Source of the DNA: Curvularia sp. ZM96
Lineage: Eukaryota; Ascomycota; Dothideomycetes; Pleosporales; Pleosporaceae
Direction: 5' to 3'
Assembly (NCBI GenBank): GCA_022457065.1
Contig: JAJGBQ010000005.1
Coordinates: forward strand, 62,001-126,000
DNA: 64,000 nt
Position numbers and translations under genes: made by a program. Of the stretch, positions 44,223-54,567 are shown one piece after another. Positions within the stretch are counted from its first letter, which is position 1. Every line of letters starts with the position of its first letter. The notes beneath the pieces were generated by a model. It was given only the letters and a program-made list of their open reading frames with translations, was not told the DNA's origin and ran no database searches.

Positions 44223-47200
44223 TCATTCCCAGCTCAAAGTCCAACTACCCTGCCAGGCTCCTGAATTTGTCAAGTCATCCAAGCCAGTCAACTTCAAAAC
44301 GCTGCTTGTCGCATTGTAATCGATCTTGCTCGCGTCGATCTCTTCTCCGTTCAACTTGATGTGCTGAGCTGCCGGGGCGCCCAACACTGTTACATTAGCG
44401 AGTGCGTTCGTGTCCTTGAACTCGCCTTGAACATCGACCTCGAGTTTCTTATTCTTAGCAGCGAAAGTGATGTCCAAGCATGATTCCGGCTCAATGGATT
44501 CGCCATCGTCAATGTACAGGTGACCAGATGCAGTGCCTTCGCTAGAGAGAGCCACAATGAGACCCCAGGGGTTCTGGCGAGACTCGGTAGTGGTGTATCC
44601 AGGCTCCTGGATAGGTAGAACTGAGCCTCCGCGAATGTATACGGGAATATGGCCCAAGGGTGCTGAGATGGTTGTGTTGACGCCAGCCGCAGCCTGAACG
44701 CGCTCGCCGGAATACCAATCGAACCAGGTCTCGCCGTCGACAATACCTGGGAAGACACCCTTGACGGTATCGACCTGGGGCTCCAGTACGGGTGTGACCA
44801 AGATGTTTGGTCCAAGCAGAAACTGCGTGTCCACGCCGGCGAGCTGAGGCTCGTTGGGGAACTCCCATGCCAGTGCTCTCATGACGGTAGATCCAGTCTT
44901 GTGAGCATCGTTGAAAAGCGTGTACATGTATGGGAGGAGAGAGTAGCGGATGTGCATGGCAGTTCTCGAGGCGGAAGCTACGGCCTCCCAACGGTAAGGC
45001 TCCTGTGGGATGGCGGAGAGTACATTGTGGTTGCGGTAGAAGGGGAAAAAGGCTGAAAGCTGCATCCATCGAGCGCAGAGTTCCATGTCAGTGTTTCCGT
45101 TGAATCCACATGTGTCGACACCAAACATGGGAATGCCAAATAGCGAGAAAGAAAGCGCTTGGGGAATGGAGAAGAACATGTAAGCCCACCGGGAGGCGTT
45201 ATCACCGCCCCAATGACCAGCCCACTTGCCGCTACCAGCGAATGTGGAACGTCCAATGATGAAGGGGCGTTTTCCAGGGAAAACAGAGAGAAGACCTTGG
45301 TAAGTGGCATTGATAATCTGGTGTCCAAAGAGGTTGTGGACGTCGTATTCTTGCACACCATTTGCGTGGGTTGCGTTCGGGCTGACGGCGTGAACGGCAA
45401 GATCAGCGCCATCTTGTACGTGGTTGATGACATAGGGAGGATAGTTGATGTTTCTTTCACCGATGACCGGAGTCGAACGAAAGTAGTCCGTTGAAGTGGA
45501 AGTTGTTTCCGCAGTCACCGTCGAAGTTGCTTTCATGCCAGCCTGGAGGGAAGAGCCGGCAGATGCAGATGCAGCCTCAGTGCTGTTGGTGATGTTAAAA
45601 CCCTCCGGATAATCGTAGACGACATTGCCCACCTCACCAGGGAGGGAGAAGGGCGGGTGAGCTGGGTTCAAGGTGACATTACCAGAACCGCAGGATCCAA
45701 CGCAGAAGGAAGAGACTTCAGTCATATCGACCCAGAAGCCACTGTATGGCACCTCCTTGTGCCACTCAACCATCTCTTTTACCCACCAAGAGACACCATT
45801 AGGCGACAGCCAGTCAGGGAAAACAGTGTAACCGGGCCAAACAGCGCCAATGTACTGGCTGCCGTCGGGGTTGGACAAGAAGACACCAGATTCGTTGCCA
45901 CGGGTGTACGTATCATATGCATCACTTGCATTCTGCGGGTTTGGAATGTAAATGGCCGCATCAACAATGGGCACAAAATGCTGGTTGTTTCCATGGAGCC
46001 ATCCAAAGAAGTCGGCAACTTCCGAAGGAGGGAAAGTTACGGGATCCAGCGTGAAGTCACGGTACTGGTCCATGTAGTCAATGTCAAGCCAGATGGTTTC
46101 CAATGGGATATTGAAGGCTTTCATAGTTTCAACAATTTCCCTGGTCTCGGTCCAGTTGCGATAGCCCCAGCGGCATTGATGGAAACCGAAAGTCCAGTAT
46201 TGTTGCATGGCTGGTAGACCAATGGCTGACTTCTGGTACTCCTTGGTGACATCCGGCTGCGAAGGGCCATCGAAAAAGAAGAGATCGATCGCACCTCCCA
46301 AAGTCCTCCAGGTCAAATGGTCAGGCTTCATGACAACATCCATACCATGAGTGTTGCGGTAATAAACACCGTGGGAGCGCGACTCGTAGGGCGAGCCACC
46401 GGCCTTGTCATTCTGATGGAGTTCGGATTGCTTCAAAGGCTTGTTGCTGGGAGTTTTACCCTTCTCGAAGTAGCGAGTTTCCAGGTAGAAAGGATGACTA
46501 CCGTAAAGATTGCGATCAATAGGATCACCTACGTCAGCAGCGTAGATGGTCGCAGTAAAGTTGTTGTGAAGTCGAAGGCCATGAATTCGTTCACCCAGGC
46601 CATAGAGATTGTAATCCTCAGGCAGGCTGTTAACAAACTCGACAAACTGGTTCTCATAAATGAGGTGGGTGCCTTCGGTAGTAAAGATGATGTCGCCGGT
46701 AGAGCGACGCTCGACATTGAACCAGAATGATGGCTTGTCACCCCAGTTGAACTTGAGGTCCGTGCCGTCGAATGAATCGTCAGCCTTGGGGCGCGGAATC
46801 AGGTCTTCGGGTACGACCCATTGCGAGTGGTTGCTTGCATCAAGGTGCTTTGGTACAATGCTGACCGCCAGCCTTCCCTTGGCCTGATACTCGACTTTGA
46901 GGTCGAGCTCCTTGATATCAGTGCCGTAGACATTGCAGGGTTCTCCCGCCAATGTCAATGTAGCACTCAGGCCGCGGTCATCCTCTTTGAGGTCTGATGC
47001 CTTGTATCCAGGGCACACATCTTGGGCATCCACAGCCTTGGGATCGTAAATGTTAGGGATCTGTTGAACGCCCTTGTCGGCAGACGGGGGAATAGTAAAG
47101 ACAGGGTTGAAGGACGTGGGCGTGCCAGCTAGCGTGGTGCTCCAGCCAGTCTGGGAGACGGTGGATGTCTGACCCGCTGAGAGCGCAAGGAGGGAGGACA

Positions 47201-47237
47201 GCAATGCCGAAGTTTTGGCAAGACTTGAATGCGTCAT
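44223..47237 (-). CDS. Secreted alpha-glucosidase, glycoside hydrolase family 31
   Basis: This gene encodes an extracellular exo-acting alpha-glucosidase that releases glucose from maltose, starch dextrins and related glucosides. A single exon codes for 1,004 aa from ATG 47237. The frame stays open 39 codons upstream, but only this start exposes a signal peptide (SSLAKTSALLSSLLALSAG). Order of parts: N-terminal beta-sandwich, catalytic barrel from about residue 330, then C-terminal beta domains. The nucleophile Asp is in GFWVDMTEVSSF (about residue 503) and the acid/base Asp in HWGGDNASRW (about 678). WTFGFHQCRWGY and the metal/substrate loop PFIIGRSTFAGSG are also present. Many N-glycosylation sequons and a Ser/Thr insert near residue 560 fit a secreted enzyme. 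Length agrees with Aspergillus AgdA-type enzymes. Confidence 0.93.
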   Translation of the reverse strand: MTHSSLAKTSALLSSLLALSAGQTSTVSQTGWSTTLAGTPTSFNPVFTIPPSADKGVQQIPNIYDPKAVDAQDVCPGYKASDLKEDDRGLSATLTLAGEPCNVYGTDIKELDLKVEYQAKGRLAVSIVPKHLDASNHSQWVVPEDLIPRPKADDSFDGTDLKFNWGDKPSFWFNVERRSTGDIIFTTEGTHLIYENQFVEFVNSLPEDYNLYGLGERIHGLRLHNNFTATIYAADVGDPIDRNLYGSHPFYLETRYFEKGKTPSNKPLKQSELHQNDKAGGSPYESRSHGVYYRNTHGMDVVMKPDHLTWRTLGGAIDLFFFDGPSQPDVTKEYQKSAIGLPAMQQYWTFGFHQCRWGYRNWTETREIVETMKAFNIPLETIWLDIDYMDQYRDFTLDPVTFPPSEVADFFGWLHGNNQHFVPIVDAAIYIPNPQNASDAYDTYTRGNESGVFLSNPDGSQYIGAVWPGYTVFPDWLSPNGVSWWVKEMVEWHKEVPYSGFWVDMTEVSSFCVGSCGSGNVTLNPAHPPFSLPGEVGNVVYDYPEGFNITNSTEAASASAGSSLQAGMKATSTVTAETTSTSTDYFRSTPVIGERNINYPPYVINHVQDGADLAVHAVSPNATHANGVQEYDVHNLFGHQIINATYQGLLSVFPGKRPFIIGRSTFAGSGKWAGHWGGDNASRWAYMFFSIPQALSFSLFGIPMFGVDTCGFNGNTDMELCARWMQLSAFFPFYRNHNVLSAIPQEPYRWEAVASASRTAMHIRYSLLPYMYTLFNDAHKTGSTVMRALAWEFPNEPQLAGVDTQFLLGPNILVTPVLEPQVDTVKGVFPGIVDGETWFDWYSGERVQAAAGVNTTISAPLGHIPVYIRGGSVLPIQEPGYTTTESRQNPWGLIVALSSEGTASGHLYIDDGESIEPESCLDITFAAKNKKLEVDVQGEFKDTNALANVTVLGAPAAQHIKLNGEEIDASKIDYNATSSVLKLTGLDDLTNSGAWQGSWTLSWE

Positions 47238-48575
47238 GATGGCTGTGCTGAACCAGTCCAGAGCTGCCTGGAGATCCCCTTGGGCCCATGACGGCCAGGC
47301 AGCTCCTTTATAGTCATCGCTGCTGGGTTCGCTAAGAACCTGCTGCCGGGGCATACTGACTATGGATTAATTCGAGATGCAGTAGTTTGCTGCACTGAGG
47401 TGTTTGTTAGTGACGATGTACAGCTCAAGGTAGTAAACCGGGCACAAGCGCATGTAGCTTGCATAAGCGGCGGGCGTGCGGGGGAACCGGGGGGAGATGT
47501 GCCGACATTGGACGAATGAGAATGGCCGGAACATGGCTCCCCCATGGAGATGACAAAAGTCTGGGGTCAGCAAGGTACGTCCGTGACGCAAGAACTGTGG
47601 GCTGTAGAAGCTTCCGAGCGTGAGGCTGGTGGCGGATGGCTGATATGGCGTACACGGGAACAGGCACATTGCAAGCCGATTGGTGAATAGACACTTACAC
47701 CTGCATAATGCAGGATAGTCAGCAACTATTAGCCCCCGTTGAGCGGGCGCATAGGCACGCAAAATATGCTACTATCGGTTCATTGAATTACATTCTGAGG
47801 CAGTTGGAAGTCTCCAAAACATGGGTTGATAGGCTGTAAGTTACAGGGCGGGTTGGTGCTGTGGGGACTGCACAACATGTGGGTGCAAGGGGCATTTCCA
47901 CAGATGGCGTTGTGTCCCACCTAACACCACATCTGCAAAAGAGCTAGTACTTGGAATACATGTACGGAATGTTTTTCGGTATTGACTTGCGATTGGGGTA
48001 AGTGTAACGGCAGCGTCCTGTGGTCTGACGTTCACCATTGCGGAGTAACACGATGCTTCCCCACATCGGTTCGCCCTAACCGACCCAGTAGAAAGCCACG
48101 TGAAAGCTTGGAATGCTTGTCACACATCACATCGCAGACATGGAGCTTCACAGCGAATAGTCTGTTGAAACTGGAAAAAATTGTTTCTTATTGTTTGTTT
48201 TGGGTATTATGATTACATATGCATGTTCGTGCTGGTATTATTGCACACCTCTGCAGCGCGACTGTGCTTTCGGTAGGTACCTATGATCCTTGATCTGAAC
48301 ACGCCTGGAGCGCAAGGCTCGTCCTTAGGACCCGCAGCGTTCCCGCATCCCGACACGCTCGTTGGTCCAAAGTCGGAAATAAGCGCGTAGCATCGCGCAT
48401 GCGTTAAACACGCTCGGAGTAGGGACTGCTATGGTATGCAGGTGGTTGGTTAATTTGGTGGCGGTTTGGGGATTGCCGAGACTGATCTGCCAACCGATCG
48501 GCCGAGATCATCTCATAGACGGCGAAGAAAAGAGAAACAACATCTAGCGCATATGCACTAGGTCTACTCGCCAAT
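47238..48575. promoter_or_regulatory. Upstream region of the GH31 gene
   Basis: A 1.3-kb region with the GH31 promoter and leader on the right-reading minus strand and the terminator of the single-pass membrane protein gene. Several CCCCAC/GTGGGG words occur near 47,480-47,960, which may be relevant to carbon-catabolite control, but I could not confirm functional CreA-type sites. No gene was seen. Confidence 0.4.
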
Positions 48576-50237
48576 TCAGGTTAAGGGCGAATAGCTTGTT
48601 GGTCTACGGCTCTCATCCCCTCGACGGAAAGTCAAGTATCGGGTAAGTCCGCCCTCATCAGCAAGGTAAAGTCCTTCAGCAGGCAGCCAGCTCCGCGATT
48701 CACGTGTGCTTTGACTTGCGACACTGAGCGCAGAAACTCGTGACGAGGCTTGCGGTGGTGTTCTTCGTTTTTGTACAGGTTGTTGTGGTTGCCGGGGCGG
48801 CGGGGTATAAACAGTTGGTGATAAGCGAAAATTTGGACTAGTGGGGCTAAGCATAGCCGCCGAATTTGGATGTAAGTGCATGCCTGGAGAAGCAGGCGAA
48901 GAAGGCTCGAGAGATGGATTGGAATCTGTGATTAGAGTCTTGTTCTTAGGAAAGAGAGAGAGTGGCTTGGGAATCATGGCCTGTGTGGAGGTTCGCGCAG
49001 TGTTCCGCGAATTGCTAGGATCGCTGTTTGGGGGATCTTCTATGATATCCTGGTACCATTCATACGAGCGGAAGCTGAAGCTTGGGCTTGGGGGTGGAAG
49101 GTCCGGCAGAGTCATTGTTTGACACTCTTCGCTATCCACTAGTGGAAATGTGTCGACAAGTGGACTCGACGGCACTGAAGCGCCATGTGAACTCCGAACT
49201 GACAACAGATCGTCATTCGGCTGTCTCTTAGGATACTGTCTGAGCTCGTACTCAGAACTGTTCCTGTTGACAGCCGGAGCTTGCGAGATCGATATTGGCG
49301 GGGGAGCGTTGACGACGGGTGGGACATATTCTTCGAATTTATACCGTGGTGCGCGGTCACGCGGGGTGCCACTTCGTGGTGTATCGTTGCCTCGCATTGG
49401 ACTCACAGCTTGCATCATGTCCTCGTCCATGATCATGCTCTTGTTAATACTGACATTGATAGCATACACCCTGGTCTCTTTCGGTATTGGAGGAAGCGGA
49501 AGTTGTGGAAGTGGAAGAAGCGGAAGTGCTTTTTTGTTCATGGACCCATGTCTGCTGGTGCCTACTTCCTTGATCTCCTGAGGCGCGACGACCCTAGCGA
49601 ACAATCCCGGGTTCATGGAGTTCGTGGAACCGAAAACTGCGTTTTGTGGGCTATTTGGCATCGAAGCCACCAACGTCTTTTGGTCCGTGGCGTTGGAAGG
49701 AGTTCTACTGAGAGTGACGGGCATGCGCGCTTCGACTGACTCGTTTCGTGGCCTTTTTCCCCGACATCTCCATATCCAGTACGCAATTGCGACCAGTAGC
49801 ATCATGACTGCAACGAGGCCTATACCAACCCCAATAGCAGATCCAGTGGTCAATTTTGAGGTCGAGTTGGAGTCAGCACCCCCAAATGGAGCAGCGTTAT
49901 CCAGCGTGACGCATTGTCCGTCCGAGCAGATCCTGTCGCCTGGGCATTCGCCCGTGATAGAACATGTCGTAATAGGCGCGGTGCTAGTGTAGGTGGAGCT
50001 AGGCTGGATCGAGGGCTCTACAGTGCTGGAGCTCGAAACGGGCGTTTGGATTTGATCAAAGGAAGAAGTGGATGCGAGATTGCTTTGTGACGTGGCTGTC
50101 GGTGATGAAGTCGTTCTAGTTGTCGAGGCGGTTGTGGTTTGTGAGTGGCTTTCACTAGATGTAGCAGGCCTTCTTCGCGATGAAGTGGATGTAGTAGCCG
50201 ATTCTTGTCTTCGGCTGGTAATGAGAGTGGTAGACAT
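48576..50237 (-). CDS. Mucin-like single-pass membrane protein (sensor-like)
   Basis: A single exon coding for 553 aa. Residues 1-90 are Ser/Thr-rich and would be heavily O-mannosylated. Residues 92-109 hold four closely spaced cysteines (CSITGECPGDRICSDGQC). One transmembrane helix lies at 134-157 (SAIGVGIGLVAVMMLL), followed by a stop-transfer WRCRGKRPR. The long cytoplasmic part is disordered, rich in Pro/Ser, with polyproline LPLLPLPQLPLPPIP. It ends in a conserved-looking motif, SWLPAEGLYLADEGG near residue 515. This layout resembles fungal wall-stress or SKG6/AXL2-like membrane proteins. There is no cleavable signal peptide, so the single helix would be the anchor. Function is not established. 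Confidence 0.75.
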   Translation of the reverse strand: MSTTLITSRRQESATTSTSSRRRPATSSESHSQTTTASTTRTTSSPTATSQSNLASTSSFDQIQTPVSSSSTVEPSIQPSSTYTSTAPITTCSITGECPGDRICSDGQCVTLDNAAPFGGADSNSTSKLTTGSAIGVGIGLVAVMMLLVAIAYWIWRCRGKRPRNESVEARMPVTLSRTPSNATDQKTLVASMPNSPQNAVFGSTNSMNPGLFARVVAPQEIKEVGTSRHGSMNKKALPLLPLPQLPLPPIPKETRVYAINVSINKSMIMDEDMMQAVSPMRGNDTPRSGTPRDRAPRYKFEEYVPPVVNAPPPISISQAPAVNRNSSEYELRQYPKRQPNDDLLSVRSSHGASVPSSPLVDTFPLVDSEECQTMTLPDLPPPSPSFSFRSYEWYQDIIEDPPNSDPSNSRNTARTSTQAMIPKPLSLFPKNKTLITDSNPSLEPSSPASPGMHLHPNSAAMLSPTSPNFRLSPTVYTPPPRQPQQPVQKRRTPPQASSRVSALSVASQSTRESRSWLPAEGLYLADEGGLTRYLTFRRGDESRRPTSYSPLT

Positions 50238-52712
50238 TACAATTAAGGAGCGAATGGAAAAACGTATATACTGCGTAATGAATGGGGCGCCACGCCAATA
50301 CTTTCGTCGAATCTGGTCGCGAAAGCGTCTTTATGTCAAGCACACTGACGTGGGAAAAGCAAGGCCATGAACGAATGTAAACTTGGATAGGAATGGCTGT
50401 GCTTGAAGGAACGAAGATCCTCAGTCGAAAGAGGCCTTTGCGACGCAGACCGCGCTGGAGGGCGGCGTGACTTAGCCCATATCTTGTAGGGTCCGGCGAG
50501 AGAGACTAAGGTTTATTGACGATTAGTGCACGGTGCTTAGGCCCACCTCCGGTTGGTGGTTTGACGATCCCTAGTGTTTGAACCAACGTCGCACTCGTCA
50601 AACCTTCTAACCCCAAACATTGCTTTCCCCAGGACTTTGGTGACAGCAAACTGTGCATGAGGAGCGTCAAGGCTGCTTTTTGGAACGTCAAGATGATGCA
50701 ACCTTCCTGCAGACACGTGATGAAGTGTTTGTGTCTTTGAAGCATGTCATTGTTCGCTGGCCCTGTGACTATGAACATGACTCTATGCGACTGCCGCTAA
50801 AACGCTACAGAATCCGAGTCATGGAATTGACGGCTGCACCTCCAAATACGGTACCCATGCTGTTTCAGGGGATCGGAAAGGTACACGGCTATACTATTTT
50901 CTGCCCTCAAACCATTCGACTACCTGTTTATGGCTGAGATCGGGTGAAAAACTGGAGACTAGACGTTTATAACCGTCTCATCCATGGTAGTGGGGCCATA
51001 TTGATCACTGGACATCGGATCCAACCAGCCGAGGCGTTGTCAAAAACTCGGATTCGGGCGTGTTACCCTACGGCAATTCATGAGACAAAGTGCAGGCAGG
51101 TGGACCTGACTTCTACACCAGTCAGGCGTCTCAGGAGTCGACAGTCGAGATGCGCGCTCTTCGCGAGGCTTGCAAAATCTCTCTGCGTCAGAGAGAAGGC
51201 CACCGACTTTGGAGATTGGCAGCAGGGTACGGTTCTCGGCCTATCAGCGACTGTTTCATGTGCATTGGTCGCGTGAAGAGAGGATGGTCGGATAGAAAAA
51301 GAGTAAAATGCCTTCGTAAACCAGGCTACAGGAGTAAGCTCCGTACGAGCCAGGTGTGGGTGGTGAGCTGCATTATCCTGAAGATGGATAGCTTGCAAGA
51401 TAAGGTTGTGTCTGTGCGGATCAGAGGTTACGTTTTGGGAAGTTTTCGAGTGTCCGTGCAGTTGACGAGCCGTGGTATGGTAGTCGAGTGATGGTGACTG
51501 ATGTGACTAAAGTCTGGTTCGCTTGTCGTCTTCCCGCTCTTACAGTCTTCAAGGGTCATTCCTCGGCGAAGGAAGCGGCGTCAGTCTCACAAAAATGTCA
51601 GAACAGTAACGCTGAGTAGACTCGAAGCTGGGTCGATGTCAGCACGTAAGGTACTACCACACCTACCAGTCTGTCTCTGGACCAACAAGTCTTGATGAAA
51701 ATCGGCGATCGATGAGCAGAAGTGCAAAAGAAGCCTGAAGCACAACCTTTCATAAGTTCATTCTGAAGTCCCACGGTGCTTTACAGAAAGGATCAGGTTG
51801 ATGGTGTGGTGTTTGCGAATGGGTGGCGGAATAAAGAGACATAAGATGCATTAGGTCCAATACATGGTATTGCTTTATTGTCTGAGGTGAATGACAGACT
51901 ACGGCCTAAAAAGGGTGTAGCAGATGCATACAAAAGCAATAATGCGGCTGAATGAGCCGCTTGGACGTAAGGTTGCTTTTGCGGAAGGACTACCCGAGGG
52001 TGTGATTGTGTTTCGTGAGACGGCGAGGTCTCGGGAAGCTGTCACGGCCTTTGCCTTGACGCGTCATTTCCTACATAGCAGCTATGAGTCGACTTAGTAT
52101 CTAGCATAGGAAGAGTAGACTAGAATTCAAATATAGGCAAAAAAGAATCTGGTCGACGATTAGGTGCTGGGGCAGGCGACTCAATTGGCTGGCAGGCTCA
52201 AGATCTTCGCACCTCCAACTCTTATCTCCAATACAGGTGCTCCTATCTCGCTTTGGAGGCCCTGTTCCCAATAGCTCGAAGGATTTGAGTTATCTATTGA
52301 CGTATGCCATGATGAGGTAGACCGAAAATGTGATACTCGACACGGCAACGGATCTCGGGAAGTGGGGTAACAATCACCCCACAGCTCCGGGCCAGGGCAG
52401 AGACGCGCTCTGACGCCACAACAACAACGCGAAGCCGGTATGGCGAATTGCGTACGAGGGCAAAAAGATGTTTTGTCAAATCGAAGGAAGGAGCAGAATC
52501 TCTATTGGTGCTCTTTCAGCCTCGAATAGTGTTCAATGACACGCAACGCGCTGCAACGAGTCGTTGGGGAAGGAGGGGTTCCTCTGCTTACACCTGCCTA
52601 GCGCACCGTATCCGGTGACATCATGACCAATAACCTGACGGCTATTGGTCTAAAAGGGCCGGTGGTGTTCATCGACAGCACTTCTCACTTCAAACACCAT
52701 CCAAAGCCGTTG
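50238..52712. other. 2.5-kb gene-free stretch
   Basis: The left end is the promoter of the mucin-like gene and the right end the promoter and leader of the AIF-like gene. In between, short frames (up to 133 codons at 51,090-51,491) overlap on both strands and lack motifs. No RNA gene or repeat was identified. Confidence 0.45.
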
Positions 52713-54567
52713 ATGCAGTCATTCCGAGCACTGCGATCGCTACCAATTTCGCTCAGACTCCAGTTCAGCCCTACTGCACGCTTGCAAAGAGCTCCATTTA
52801 CATCCACGACCGCGGCCATGGCGCAAGAGTTCAAGCTCAAGGATGTCACGTCACTGCAGATGAAGAATGGCGAGAAGAGAGAAGCCGAAGTCGAGGGCGT
52901 GGAAGGAGGAAAAGTGCTTCTGTTGAAGGTGCAGGACCAAGTCCACGCCACCAGCGCCAACTGCACGCACTACGGAGCTCCACTGGTGAAGGGCGTGTTG
53001 ACACCGGAGGGCCGCCTGACATGCCCGTGGCATGGGGGTACGTTGCTGTGTGGGGGACATCGCATATGATGAAGACTAACGTTACTCAGCTTGCTTCAAG
53101 GTCTCGACCGGAGACGTTGAAGACGCACCTGCTCTCGATCCAATTGCCAAGTACGAGGTGGTCGAGAAGGACGGCGGCGTATACGTCAAGACAACAGAAG
53201 AGGCACTCAAGGCCAACCGAAGGCACCTGAACATCAAGTGTTCATCCGTTAGCGAGGACAAGGTGCTTGTTATCGGAGGTGGGTCTGGTACACTGGGTGC
53301 GATTGAGGGCCTCCGAGGTGGAGGCTACACTGGCAAGATTACTGTCATCTCAAAGGAAGGCTATCAGCCCATTGACCGGACTAAGCTGTCCAAGGCGTTG
53401 TTGGCTGATATTTCCAAGCTAGCATGGAGACAGAAGGATTTCTACAAGGACGGATCGATTGACATTATCGAAGACGAAGCCAAGAGCGTCGACTTCTCTG
53501 GCAAGAAGGTCTCGACAAAGAGTGGGAAGGAGTATGAGTATACCAAGCTCGTGTTGGCGACTGGAGGCACGCCAAGGTGGCTCCCGCTTGATGGGCTCAA
53601 GGGCGACCTAGGCAACGTCTTCCTTCTTCGGACATTGCCGGACGCGCAGAACATTCTCAAGGCTGTTGGAGACAATGGAAAGAAGATTGTTGTCATTGGC
53701 AGCTCCTTTATTGGTATGGAAGTTGGTAACTGCCTGGCGGGCATGAAGAACGATGTCACCATTATCGGAATGGAAGAAGGTGAGTAGTCATGTGCATAAA
53801 ACATGGAAAGAGGGCTAATCAGACGAACAGAGCCAATGGAGCGAGTAATGGGCAAGAAGGTGGGTGCCATTTTCCGGGGTCTGCTCGAGAAGAATGGTGT
53901 CAAGTTCAAGATGGGGGCCAGCGTGGACAAGGCGACTCCGTCCCAGACGGACTCATCCAAGGTGGGTGCAGTGCATCTTAAGGATGGCACGGCATTGGAG
54001 GCGGACGTGGTGATTGAAGGTGTTGGTGTTGCACCTGCCACTGAATACCTCAAGGGCAACTCCAGCATCACTCTGGAGAAGGACGGATCGCTCAAGACGG
54101 ACGAGTCGTTTGCGGTCCAGGGGCTGACTGACGTGTACGCCATTGGCGACATTGCTACCTACCCATACCACGGACCTGGAGGCAACGGCTCGCCGGTGCG
54201 TATTGAGCACTGGAATGTGGCACAAAACGCGGGCCGGTCAGTGGCCAATACCATCAACAACCCGGGGGCGAAGCCAAAGCCATTTATTCCCGTCTTCTGG
54301 TCGGCGCTTGGTTCTCAGCTGCGGTACTGTGGTAACACGGTGGGTGGATACGACGATGTGGTTCTCCAGGGAGAGCCGGAGAAGCCATCGTTTGTTGCCT
54401 ACTACACGCGAGGAGAGACTGTTGTGGCCGTGGCATCGATGATGAAGGATCCGTACATGACGCAGGCGGCGGAACTGATGAGGAGGAACAAGATGCCGAG
54501 CAAGAGTGAGCTGCAGAAAGGGGTGGATATTCTGGAGATTAGTCTTCCCAGCGAGGTCAAGATCTAG
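52713..54567 (+). CDS. Rieske/AIF-type NAD(P)H oxidoreductase
   Basis: An FAD-dependent oxidoreductase of the apoptosis-inducing-factor-like (AIFM3-like) group with an N-terminal Rieske [2Fe-2S] domain. Three exons: 52713-53037, 53090-53779 and 53831-54567, with introns of 52 and 51 nt, giving 583 aa. The start at 52713 exposes an Arg/Ser-rich mitochondrial-type presequence (MQSFRALRSLPISLRLQFS). An internal Met at about residue 36 (MAQEF) could give a cytosolic form. The Rieske ligands are CTH (about 84) and CPWHGACF (about 104). The FAD dinucleotide-binding motif GGGSGT is near residue 171, the NAD(P)H motif IGSSFIGMEVG near 310, and the second FAD contact VYAIGDIA near 440. A C-terminal reductase dimerisation domain follows. 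The electron partner is unknown. Confidence 0.9.
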
